Of a stretch of DNA of 64,000 nucleotides, positions 56,427 through 64,000 are shown piece by piece. Each line of letters opens with the position of its first letter. Positions within the stretch are counted from its first letter, which is position 1. A program made the position numbers and the translations under genes. The DNA is taken from positions 934-64,933 of the forward strand of contig DJBL01000147.1 of the NCBI GenBank assembly GCA_002435595.1, given 5' to 3'. The DNA is from Stenotrophomonas maltophilia. GTDB lineage: Bacteria; Pseudomonadota; Gammaproteobacteria; Xanthomonadales; Xanthomonadaceae. Below the pieces are notes generated by a model. The model had not been told where the DNA came from and did no database searches. It saw nothing but the letters and a program-made list of their open reading frames with translations.

Positions 56427-56864
56427 ATGACCCCACGCATGGCACTGCTGCAGACACTCGAACACCTCGACGCGCTCGACCCCGATCATCTGCCGGTGGT
56501 TCCGCTGGATGCGTACTTCACTGGCAATGACCAGGAGGAGTCGATAGCGCCAAACCAATGGGAGTTCGGGCGCCCGCCCATTGGCGAGCTGTATGCACGC
56601 TTCCAGGCCATCGCCGCGCGCCCGGACGTACAGGGCGTGTATGTCGGTCTGCACCAGGACTGGGGCATGGCGCTGGAGGACGACACCGAGTGGCCCGCAG
56701 CGGAGAACATCCACATCCTCACCTGCGCCGACGAGCCCACCGTGCTGTCATGGCTGGACGGCCTGGAATCGGACGGTGCCAGCACCGGCTGGCCGTATGG
56801 CCAGCATGCCGCAGCACCCGTACCGGCCGAGGGGTTCCAGGTCTTCTCGGTGTTCTGGGATTAG
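56427..56864 (+). CDS. Small acidic protein of unknown function
   Basis: The 145-residue, acidic, soluble protein starts MTPRMALLQTLEHLDALD and contains VYVGLHQDWGMALED and AENIHILT. I do not recognise a family; the pattern recalls immunity or SMI1-like small proteins only loosely. The ATG at 56427 is preceded by AGGATGG. It lies between REP elements, directly upstream of the 151-bp array. Confidence 0.6.
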   Translation: MTPRMALLQTLEHLDALDPDHLPVVPLDAYFTGNDQEESIAPNQWEFGRPPIGELYARFQAIAARPDVQGVYVGLHQDWGMALEDDTEWPAAENIHILTCADEPTVLSWLDGLESDGASTGWPYGQHAAAPVPAEGFQVFSVFWD

Positions 56865-56892
56865 GACGTCAACGCCGAGGGCGCCCGACCCG

Positions 56893-57893
56893 GTAGCGCC
56901 GACCGTTGGTCGGCTGCCTTTCGCATCAGGAAGAAAGATTCGCGGCCCCGGATGCAAGTCGACCAACGGTCGACGCTACCTCGGGTGGATAACCTACGCA
57001 GGTCGATTGCACCCACCGCATCCGCACCCACTGCACGCCCCCGGTAGCGCCGACCGTTGGTCGGCTGCCTTTCGCATCAGGAAGAAAGATTCGCGGCCTC
57101 GGATGCAAGTCGACCAACGGTCGACGCTACCCCCGGTGGATAACCCACGCCGGTCGATTGCACGCACCGCATCCGGACCCACTGCACGCCCCCGGTAGCG
57201 CCGACCGTTGGTCGGCTGCCTTTCGCATCAGGAAGAAACATACCCGTCGTCGGATGCAAGTCGACCAACGGTCGACGCTACCCCCGGTGGATAACCCACG
57301 CCGGTCGATTGCACGCACCACATCCGGGCCCACTGCACGCCCCCGGTAGCGCCGACCGTTGGTCGGCTGCCTTTCGCATCAGGAAGAAAGATTCGCGGCC
57401 CCGGATGCAAGTCGACCAACGGTCGACGCTACCTCGGGTGGATAACCCACGCCGGTCGATTGCACGCACCGCATCCGGACCCACTGCACGCCCCCGGTAG
57501 CGCCGACCGTTGGTCGGCTGCATGTCGCATCAGGAAGAAACATACCCGTCGTCGGATGCAAGTCGACCAACGGTCGACGCTACCCCCGGTGGATAACCCA
57601 GGCCGGTCGATTGCACGCACCGCATCCGGACCCACTGCACGCCCCCGGTAGCGCCGACCGTTGGTCGGCTGCCTTTCGCATCAGGAAGATACATACCCGT
57701 AGTCGAATGCAAGTCGACCAACGGTCGACGCTACCTCGGGTGGATAACCCACGCCGGGCGATTGCACCCATGGCATCCGCACCCACTGCACGCCCCCGGT
57801 AGCGCCGACCGTTGGTCGGCTGCCTTTCCCATCGGGGCCAACACTCCCGGCCCTGGGCGCAAGTCGACCAACGGTCGACGCTACCCCCGGCCT
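56893..57893. repeat. Seven tandem 151-bp units, each an inverted REP pair
   Basis: GTAG heads on the plus strand start at 56893, 57044, 57195, 57346, 57497, 57648 and 57799, exactly 151 bp apart. Each unit has GTAGCGCCGACCGTTGGTCG, a 40-bp loop, the inverted partner ending CGGTCGACGCTAC, and a spacer of about 60 bp. The loops fall into two types: AAAGATTCGCGGCC (units 1, 2, 4) and CATACCCGT (units 3, 5, 6); unit 7 is divergent. Several roughly 63-codon frames run through it but are repeats of themselves, not genes. The last inverted REP contains the stop codon of the regulator gene. Confidence 0.95.
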
Positions 57894-59278
57894 GGCAACT
57901 GTGCGAACGCGCGCTGCATGCAGTCTTCGCGCGGGCACACCCGGCACCCGGGGCCGATGGATACCGAGTTGCCCGGGCTCTGGATGTCCAGCCCGCGCGA
58001 GTAGATCAGTCGTTCGGCGTGCTGCAGGTCGCAACCCAGCGCCACCGCGAAGGTCTTGCGCGGCTGCCCATGCCCGATCGGGCCACTGCTCACCTGCCGC
58101 GCCAGCCAGAAATGACGGCGTCCGTCGGGCATGCGCGCGGTCTGGGTCAGCACCCGGCCGGGCTGGTTGAACGCCTCGTACACGATCCACAGCGGGCACG
58201 ACCCGCCCACCTGCGAGAAATGAAAATCGGTGGCCGAGTGGCGCTTGGACACGTTGCCGGCACGGTCCACGCGGATGAAGAAGAACGGCAGGCCCGGCGC
58301 ACTGCGCCGCGCCAGCGTGCTCAGCCGATGGCACACCGCCTCGAAGCCGACCCCGAAGCGGTGCGCCAGCGCATCGATGTCATAGCTGCTGTGCTCGGCC
58401 GCGCGCAGGAACTGTGCATACGGCATCACCAGCGCACCGGCGAAATAGTTGGACATGCCGATCCGCGCCTGCGCGATCTGCTCTGCATCGCGGAAGCCGG
58501 CCCGCGCGATCACCGCATCGATCTGGGCCGCATAGCCCAACAGCGCCAGTTCGGCCGCCATCTGGAACGCCTGCTGTCCCGGCTCCAGGTAGTCGGGCAG
58601 CCACAGGGTGCGGCTGCCACCGTCGTAGACCCGCTTCTCGCGCCCGGCCTGCAGTGGCCCCACTTCCACCAGCACGCCGTGGCGGTCGGCCAGCAGCTGC
58701 CGCAGGCGCGGCGCCACGTGCCCGGCCACCAGCCCCCACTCGGCGAACAACTGCTCGGCCAGGTCGTCCAGCTCGGGGATGTGGTTGTGCATGCGGTTGA
58801 AGAAATCGCGGACCTGGTCGCCCGCCGGCAGCGCCTGCCCGGCATGCACGTCGCCCAGCTGGAACTCCAGCGCGGCCGCGTGCTCACGCAGCACCAGGTG
58901 GCGCCGGTGCAGGTCCAGCAGGGCGCGGCTGACCTGTGGCAGGTTGCCGGCCATCGCGCGCAGCTCGGTGCTGCTCACATCGTCCAGGCCCAGGTCGCGC
59001 AATGTTTCTCCCAGCGCCTCCTGCAGCGCGCCGGGTTCATCCACTTCGAACAGCCCGGAAACGTCGCCCAACACCCCGCGCAGCTTCTGCTGCACGGCCG
59101 GGGTCAGCGGGCGCTTGTTGCGCTCGATCTGGTTCAGGTAGCTGGCCGACAGCCCCAGCGCCCGGGCCAGCTCGATCTGGCTGTAACCGCGCTGCTCGCG
59201 CAGCTTGAGCAGGCGCAGGCCGATCTGACGTTGGACGGGCTGGCTATTCACAAAATTCACAAGAATCGTAGCGGGCAT
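57881..59278 (-). CDS. XRE-family regulator with short-chain acyl-CoA regulator (PrpR/RamB-like) domain
   Basis: The 465-residue protein has an XRE HTH (LREQRGYSQIELARALGLS, then ASYLNQIERNKRPLTP) and a long IrrE-like middle (LAEQLFAEWGLVAGH). Its C-terminus has cysteines in GPGCRVCPREDC, as in PrpR/RamB-type regulators that sense short-chain acyl-CoAs and may bind an iron-sulphur cluster. I use the ATG at 59278. Start codons at 59260 or 59251 (GTG) fit the family N-terminus equally well and would free the TTCACAA repeats for operator use. It is divergent from the valine operon and probably controls it. Confidence 0.85.
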   Translation of the reverse strand: MPATILVNFVNSQPVQRQIGLRLLKLREQRGYSQIELARALGLSASYLNQIERNKRPLTPAVQQKLRGVLGDVSGLFEVDEPGALQEALGETLRDLGLDDVSSTELRAMAGNLPQVSRALLDLHRRHLVLREHAAALEFQLGDVHAGQALPAGDQVRDFFNRMHNHIPELDDLAEQLFAEWGLVAGHVAPRLRQLLADRHGVLVEVGPLQAGREKRVYDGGSRTLWLPDYLEPGQQAFQMAAELALLGYAAQIDAVIARAGFRDAEQIAQARIGMSNYFAGALVMPYAQFLRAAEHSSYDIDALAHRFGVGFEAVCHRLSTLARRSAPGLPFFFIRVDRAGNVSKRHSATDFHFSQVGGSCPLWIVYEAFNQPGRVLTQTARMPDGRRHFWLARQVSSGPIGHGQPRKTFAVALGCDLQHAERLIYSRGLDIQSPGNSVSIGPGCRVCPREDCMQRAFAQLPGRG

Positions 59279-59327
59279 TGGCCAGATTAAGCGCATACAG
59301 GCCGGAAATCGAGGGTGCCACTGTGAA
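59247..59327. promoter_or_regulatory. Candidate operator repeats between regulator and mmsA
   Basis: Two direct TTCACAA boxes 9 bp apart (59247-59253 and 59256-59262) and the inverted TGTGAA (59322-59327) flank the divergent promoter region. The direct pair lies at or inside the very start of the regulator gene, depending on the start codon used. Confidence 0.4.
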
Positions 59328-59361
59328 TAATGCCAATAACTTTCGACCCCCGGGATTGTCC

Positions 59362-60867
59362 ATGACTGTTGCAGCGCCCCGTATCCGCATGTTGATCGAC
59401 GGCCAGTTCGTCGAGTCGGCCAGCTCCAACTGGCAGAACGTGGTCAATCCGGCCACCCAGGACGTCCTGGCGCAGGTGCCGTTTGCCACCCTGGATGAAG
59501 TCGATGCTGCCGTCGCCTCGGCCAAGGAAGCCTTCAAGACCTGGCGCAAGACCCCGATCGGCACCCGCGCGCGCATCTTCCTGAAGTACCAGCAGCTGAT
59601 CCGCGAGCACATGAGCGAGCTGGCCCACATCCTCAGCGCCGAGCAGGGCAAGACCGTGCCCGATGCCGAGGGGGATGTGTTCCGCGGCCTGGAAGTGGTG
59701 GAGCACGCCGCCGCGATCGGCAACCTGCAGCTGGGCGAGCTGGCCAACAACGTGGCCAACGGCGTGGACACCTACACCCTGCTGCAGCCGCTGGGCGTGT
59801 GCGCGGGCATCACCCCGTTCAACTTCCCGGCGATGATCCCGCTGTGGATGTTCCCGATGGCCATCGCCACCGGCAACACCTTCATCCTCAAGCCGTCCGA
59901 GCAGGACCCGATGGTCACCATGCGCCTGGTTGAACTGGCGCTGGAGGCGGGCATCCCCAAGGGCGTGCTCAACGTCGTCCACGGCGGCGAAGAAGTCGTC
60001 AACGCGATCTGCGACCACCCCGATATCAAGGCGGTTTCGTTCGTCGGCTCCACCCGCGTCGGCACCCACGTGTACAACCGCGCCTCGCTGGCCGGCAAGC
60101 GCGTGCAGTGCATGATGGGCGCCAAGAACCACGCCGTGGTGCTGCCGGACGCCAACAAGGAACAGAGCCTCAACGCCATGGTCGGGGCCGCCTTCGGTGC
60201 GGCTGGCCAGCGCTGCATGGCCGCTTCCACCCTGGTGCTGGTCGGTGAGGCGCGCGAGTGGGTGCCGGACCTGGTGGCCAAGGCCAGGACGCTGAAGGTC
60301 AGCGGAGGCTCGGTTGCCGGTACCGATGTCGGCCCGGTGATCTCCTGCGCCGCGCGTGAGCGTGTCGAAGGCCTGATCGCCTCGGGCGTGGAGCAGGGCG
60401 CCAAGCTGGTGCTCGATGGCCGCAACCCGCAGGTGGACGGTTTCGAGAAGGGCAACTTCGTCGGCCCCACCATCTTCGACGGCGTCAAGCCGGGCATGCG
60501 CATCTATGACGAGGAAATCTTCGGGCCGGTGCTGGTGATCCTGGAGGCGGACACGCTGGAAGACGCCATCGAACTGATCAACGCCAATCCGAACGGCAAC
60601 GGCACCGCGCTGTTCACCCAGTCCGGTGCGGCCGCGCGCAAGTTCCAGGAAGACATCGATGTTGGCCAGGTGGGCATCAACGTGCCGATCCCGGTGCCGG
60701 TGCCGCTGTTCTCCTTCACCGGCTCGCGCGCCTCCAAGCTCGGCGACCTGGGCCCGTACGGCAAGCAGGTGGTGATGTTCTACACCCAGACCAAGACGAT
60801 CACTTCGCGCTGGTTCGACGACGAGACGCTGGGCCACGGCGTCAACACCACGATCAGCCTGAAATAA
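59362..60867 (+). CDS. mmsA: CoA-acylating methylmalonate-semialdehyde dehydrogenase
   Basis: MmsA oxidises methylmalonate semialdehyde to propionyl-CoA in valine breakdown and also malonate semialdehyde to acetyl-CoA. The 501-residue protein has the family's GVCAGITPFNFPAMIPLWMF, the catalytic cysteine in GQRCMAAS and GAKNHAVVLPDA, which separates it from other aldehyde dehydrogenases. The start is the ATG at 59362; 28 upstream codons overlap the divergent regulator's promoter. It leads the valine catabolism operon. Confidence 0.95.
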   Translation: MTVAAPRIRMLIDGQFVESASSNWQNVVNPATQDVLAQVPFATLDEVDAAVASAKEAFKTWRKTPIGTRARIFLKYQQLIREHMSELAHILSAEQGKTVPDAEGDVFRGLEVVEHAAAIGNLQLGELANNVANGVDTYTLLQPLGVCAGITPFNFPAMIPLWMFPMAIATGNTFILKPSEQDPMVTMRLVELALEAGIPKGVLNVVHGGEEVVNAICDHPDIKAVSFVGSTRVGTHVYNRASLAGKRVQCMMGAKNHAVVLPDANKEQSLNAMVGAAFGAAGQRCMAASTLVLVGEAREWVPDLVAKARTLKVSGGSVAGTDVGPVISCAARERVEGLIASGVEQGAKLVLDGRNPQVDGFEKGNFVGPTIFDGVKPGMRIYDEEIFGPVLVILEADTLEDAIELINANPNGNGTALFTQSGAAARKFQEDIDVGQVGINVPIPVPVPLFSFTGSRASKLGDLGPYGKQVVMFYTQTKTITSRWFDDETLGHGVNTTISLK

Positions 60868-60886
60868 GAAACAACGGAGTTCGACC

Positions 60887-62053
60887 ATGAGCCACTCGAT
60901 GACGACGGAACTCGACGAAGCGCAGCAGGCCTATAGAGAGGCTGCGCGTGACTTCGCCCAGGCCGAACTGGCGCCGCACGCCGCGCGATGGGATGCGGAG
61001 GGCATCTTTCCGCGCGAGGCGATCGCCAAGGCAGGGGAGCTCGGGTTCTCTGGCCTGTACATGGACCCCGAGGTCGGCGGCAGCGGCCTGAGCCGTCTGG
61101 ACGCCGCCGTCGTCATCGAGGAGCTCGCCAACGTGGACCCCTCCACCGCGGCCTACATCAGCATCCACAACATGGCCTCGTGGATGGTGGCCAAATGGGG
61201 CCAGGACAGCCTGCGCGCAGCGTGGGGCAACGACCTGTCCTCGGGCAGCAAGCTGGCCTCCTACTGCCTCACCGAGCCGGGCGCCGGCTCCGATGCCGCC
61301 TCGCTCAAGACCAGCGCGGTGCGCGAGGGCGAGCACTACGTGCTCAACGGCGCCAAGGCCTTCATCTCCGGCGCCGGGGCCACCGAGCTGCTGGTGGTGA
61401 TGGCGCGCACCGGCGGTGCCGGTGCCGGCGGCATCAGCGCCATCGCCGTGCCTGCCGACCTGCCCGGCATCACCTATGGGCGCAAGGAAGAGAAGATGGG
61501 CTGGAACAGCCAGCCCACTCGTGGCATCACCTTCGACAACGTCCGCGTGCCGGTCAGCCACCTTCTGGGAGAGGAAGGCGGCGGCTTCAAGCTGGCCATG
61601 AAGGGGCTCGATGGCGGCCGCATCAACATCGCCGCCTGCTCGCTGGGCGCGGCCCAGGGGGCGCTGGATGCCGCACGCCGCTACATGGGCGAGCGTCGCC
61701 AGTTCGGCAAGGCACTGTCCGAGTTCCAGGCCCTGCAGTTCAAGCTGGCCGACATGGTCACCCAGCTGGTCGCCGCGCGGCAGATGGTGCACACCGCCGC
61801 GCGCAAGCTCGATGCCGGTGCCAGCGATGCCAACGTGTGGTGTGCGATGGCCAAGCGCTTTGCCACCGATGCCGGATTCACCATCTGCAACGAAGCGCTG
61901 CAGATCCACGGCGGCTACGGTTACATCCGCGAATATCCGATCGAACGGCTGCTGCGCGATTCGCGCGTGCACCAGATCCTGGAAGGCACCAACGAGATCA
62001 TGCGTGTGATCGTGGCCCGCCACCTGCTCAACACCGAAGAGGAACTGCGATGA
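60887..62053 (+). CDS. Isobutyryl-CoA (short/branched acyl-CoA) dehydrogenase
   Basis: The 388-residue FAD enzyme shows SYCLTEPGAGSDAASLKT and the C-terminal ILEGTNEIMR with the catalytic glutamate, in the position usual for isobutyryl-, short- and medium-chain enzymes. In this operon it should turn isobutyryl-CoA into methacrylyl-CoA. The ATG follows ACGGAG. It overlaps the next gene by ATGA. Substrate assignment rests on neighbours. Confidence 0.92.
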   Translation: MSHSMTTELDEAQQAYREAARDFAQAELAPHAARWDAEGIFPREAIAKAGELGFSGLYMDPEVGGSGLSRLDAAVVIEELANVDPSTAAYISIHNMASWMVAKWGQDSLRAAWGNDLSSGSKLASYCLTEPGAGSDAASLKTSAVREGEHYVLNGAKAFISGAGATELLVVMARTGGAGAGGISAIAVPADLPGITYGRKEEKMGWNSQPTRGITFDNVRVPVSHLLGEEGGGFKLAMKGLDGGRINIAACSLGAAQGALDAARRYMGERRQFGKALSEFQALQFKLADMVTQLVAARQMVHTAARKLDAGASDANVWCAMAKRFATDAGFTICNEALQIHGGYGYIREYPIERLLRDSRVHQILEGTNEIMRVIVARHLLNTEEELR

Positions 62054-62847
62054 TCGATTGGCGCACGCATGCTCACACCGGCCTGAAGGTCGAGGCCGAC
62101 GGCCACGTCGCCGTGGTGACCCTGGACAACCCGCCCGCGCACACCTGGACCGTGCACAGCCTGTCGGCGCTGCGCGACCTGGTCGGTGCGCTCAATGCCG
62201 ACAACGGCATCTATGCGCTGGTGATCACCGGCGGTGGCGAGAAGTTCTTCTCGGCCGGTGCCGATCTCAAGCAGTTCGCCTCCGGCGACAAGGCCGCCGC
62301 GCGCGAAGCGGCGCGCCGTTTCGGTGAGGCGTTCGAAGCGCTGTCCGGCTTCCGTGGCGTGTCCATCGCCGCGATCAACGGCTATGCGATGGGCGGTGGC
62401 CTGGAGTGCGCCCTGGCCTGCGACCTGCGCATCATCGAAGAACACGCCCAGGTGGCGCTGCCGGAGGCCACCGTTGGCCTGCTGCCGTGCGCCGGTGGCA
62501 CCCAGAACCTGCCGCGCCTGGTCGGTGAAGGCTGGGCCAAGCGCATGATCCTGCTCGGCGAGCGCATCGACGCGGACACCGCGCTGCGCATCGGCCTGGT
62601 CGAAGAAAAGGTCGGCAAAGGCCAAGCCAAGGCCCTGGCCCTGGAATGGGCGCACAAGGCCGGCAAGCAGAGCCCGTCCAGCATTGCCGCCTGCAAGACC
62701 CTGGTGCAGGCCACCCGCAGCGGCACCCATGCCTCGGCGCTGGTGGCCGAGCGCGAAGCCTTCGTGGATCTGTTTGATCGTGCCGACCAGGCCGAGGGCG
62801 TCAATGCCTTCCTGGAAAAGCGCGCACCGCAGTGGAAGAACGCATGA
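62050..62847 (+). CDS. Enoyl-CoA hydratase (crotonase family)
   Basis: The 265-residue protein has crotonase features: FFSAGADLKQF oxyanion residues, MGGGLECALACD and PEATVGLLPCAGGTQ, with both catalytic glutamates present. Here it probably hydrates methacrylyl-CoA to 3-hydroxyisobutyryl-CoA. It overlaps the flanking genes by ATGA on both sides, indicating tight co-translation. Confidence 0.92.
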   Translation: MIDWRTHAHTGLKVEADGHVAVVTLDNPPAHTWTVHSLSALRDLVGALNADNGIYALVITGGGEKFFSAGADLKQFASGDKAAAREAARRFGEAFEALSGFRGVSIAAINGYAMGGGLECALACDLRIIEEHAQVALPEATVGLLPCAGGTQNLPRLVGEGWAKRMILLGERIDADTALRIGLVEEKVGKGQAKALALEWAHKAGKQSPSSIAACKTLVQATRSGTHASALVAEREAFVDLFDRADQAEGVNAFLEKRAPQWKNA

Positions 62848-64000
62848 ACGCGGCCATCGCCAGCGACGAGGCGCCGGTACTGTTCGAGGAACGCCTGGCC
62901 GGCAACGGCACGCGCATCGGCATCGCCACGCTCAACGCACCCCGCACCCTCAATGGCTTCTCGCTGCCGATGGCACACCTGCTGCGCGAGCGGCTGGACG
63001 CGTGGGCCACCGATGACGGCATCGCGCTGGTGGTGCTGCAGGGCGCGGGCGAGAAGGCCTTCTGCGCCGGCGGCGACCTGCACAGCCTGTACCGCAGCAT
63101 GCTCGACTACCGCGCGAGCGGCAGCACCGACATCCGCGCCAACGCCTACGCCGCCGAGTTCTTCGATGTGGAATACCGCGTCGACCATGCCATCCACACC
63201 TACCCCAAGCCGATCCTGTGCTGGGGCCACGGCATCGTCATGGGCGGTGGTATCGGGCTGATGTCCGGTGCCAGCCACCGCGTGGTCAGCGAGCGCTCCA
63301 AGCTGGCGTTCCCGGAGATCACCGTCGGTCTGTTCCCGGACGTGGGCGGCAGCTGGCTGCTGCCGCGCGTGCCCGGCCACGGCGGCCTGTTCCTGGCCCT
63401 GACCGGTGCACCGCTCAATGCAGGCGATGCGATCTACGCCGGCCTGGCCGATATCCACATCGCCGAGGCACAGCGCCAGACCGTGTTCAACGCGCTGGCA
63501 GACGTGCACTGGAGCAGCGAGGCCAAGCGCAACCACGAACAACTGACCGCGCTGCTGCAGCAGCATGCCAGCGACGCGGCCACCGGCCCGCTGCTGCGCA
63601 ATGCCACCACGATCGATGCGCTGTGCCAGGGCGAAGACGTCGGCGCCATCGTCAACGCCATCCTTGCCCTGGAGACTGACGAGGCCTGGCTCAAGGCCGC
63701 GCAGGCCACGCTTGCCGCCGGTGCACCCGGCTCGGCGCGGCTGGCGTTCGAGCTGCAGCGCCTGGCCGCCGGCGCGACGCTGGCCGAGGTCTACCGCATC
63801 GAATACATCGCCGCGCTGCACGCGGCCGCCCACGGCGATTTCGCCGAAGGCATCCGTGCGCTGCTGATCGACAAGGACCGCACGCCGCAATGGCAGCCGC
63901 GCACGCTGGCCGATGCCACTGCCGAATGGGCCCACACCTTCTTCGTTTCGCCGTGGTCGGATGTCGCGCATCCGCTGGCCGACCTCGGCACCCCCGTCCC
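62844..64000 (+). CDS. 3-hydroxyisobutyryl-CoA hydrolase-type enzyme (runs off the window)
   Basis: The 385 visible residues belong to the crotonase-family hydrolase branch (HIBCH): FCAGGDLHSLYRSM, GIVMGGGIGLM and PEITVGLFPDVGGSWLLPR, then a helical C-terminal part. It removes CoA from 3-hydroxyisobutyryl-CoA to give 3-hydroxyisobutyrate, the next valine intermediate. The 3' end is beyond the window; an mmsB dehydrogenase might follow. The ATG overlaps the hydratase stop. Confidence 0.92.
   Translation, partial: MNAAIASDEAPVLFEERLAGNGTRIGIATLNAPRTLNGFSLPMAHLLRERLDAWATDDGIALVVLQGAGEKAFCAGGDLHSLYRSMLDYRASGSTDIRANAYAAEFFDVEYRVDHAIHTYPKPILCWGHGIVMGGGIGLMSGASHRVVSERSKLAFPEITVGLFPDVGGSWLLPRVPGHGGLFLALTGAPLNAGDAIYAGLADIHIAEAQRQTVFNALADVHWSSEAKRNHEQLTALLQQHASDAATGPLLRNATTIDALCQGEDVGAIVNAILALETDEAWLKAAQATLAAGAPGSARLAFELQRLAAGATLAEVYRIEYIAALHAAAHGDFAEGIRALLIDKDRTPQWQPRTLADATAEWAHTFFVSPWSDVAHPLADLGTPV

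Noticed and set aside
56748..57786. A series of about 63-codon frames on both strands
   Set aside because: They recur every 151 bp and merely translate the REP array.

Overview
The window is high-G+C gammaproteobacterial chromosome. GTAG-headed REP elements, Xanthomonadaceae-type gene content (QueH, NadV/NadM, PnuC/NadR, a monocistronic aceE) and codon use all point to Stenotrophomonas or a close relative. No rRNA, tRNA, prophage or insertion sequence was seen. Both ends cut a gene: a LysR regulator at the left and a 3-hydroxyisobutyryl-CoA hydrolase-type gene at the right.

Layout. 1-4.3 kb: LysR regulator divergent from the glyoxylate shunt genes aceB and aceA. 4.5-9.7 kb: a compact, poorly characterised peptide-modification (RiPP-like) locus, made of a cNMP-binding/GGDEF protein, a class III cyclase-like/TPR protein, a small NHLP-like precursor peptide on the opposite strand and a SagB-like FMN dehydrogenase. 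9.7-15.3 kb: leucine/isovalerate catabolism (ivd, mccB, mccA) with a divergent TetR regulator. 15.4-22 kb: cytochrome c5, a composite REP repeat region, an exported nuclease, a DMT transporter, a hydrolase, zapE and a DUF2884 protein. 22-26.3 kb: class Ia ribonucleotide reductase with an AT-rich DUF2188 gene and terminators between nrdA and nrdB. 26.3-34.8 kb: thioesterase, sirtuin, old yellow enzyme, LysR, aceE, thioredoxin-like protein and purU. 35-44.4 kb: pncA, queH, metE with a cobalamin riboswitch and a sigma70 promoter, a higBA toxin-antitoxin pair with a clear operator, then NAD salvage genes (nadM-nadV, pnuC-nadR). 44.5-54.1 kb: an ECF sigma/anti-sigma pair followed by a tightly packed lipid-modification operon (desaturase, FAD oxidoreductase, DUF1365, two cyclopropane-synthase-like methyltransferases, DUF2878, DUF1295, lipocalin). 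54.2-56.9 kb: a patatin-like protein and a small unknown protein. 56.9-57.9 kb: seven tandem 151-bp units, each an inverted REP pair. 57.9-64 kb: an XRE/short-chain acyl-CoA-type regulator divergent from a valine catabolism operon.

How the genes fit together. Branched-chain amino acid breakdown (leucine and valine modules) feeds acetyl-CoA and propionyl-CoA, and the glyoxylate shunt lets the cell grow on acetyl-CoA. NAD salvage is unusually concentrated: PncA, NadV, NadM, PnuC, NadR and an NAD-consuming sirtuin lie within about 17 kb. The strongest candidate for an undescribed system is the peptide-modification locus at 4.5-9.7 kb. The next best are the ECF-controlled lipid operon and the two amplified REP arrays.
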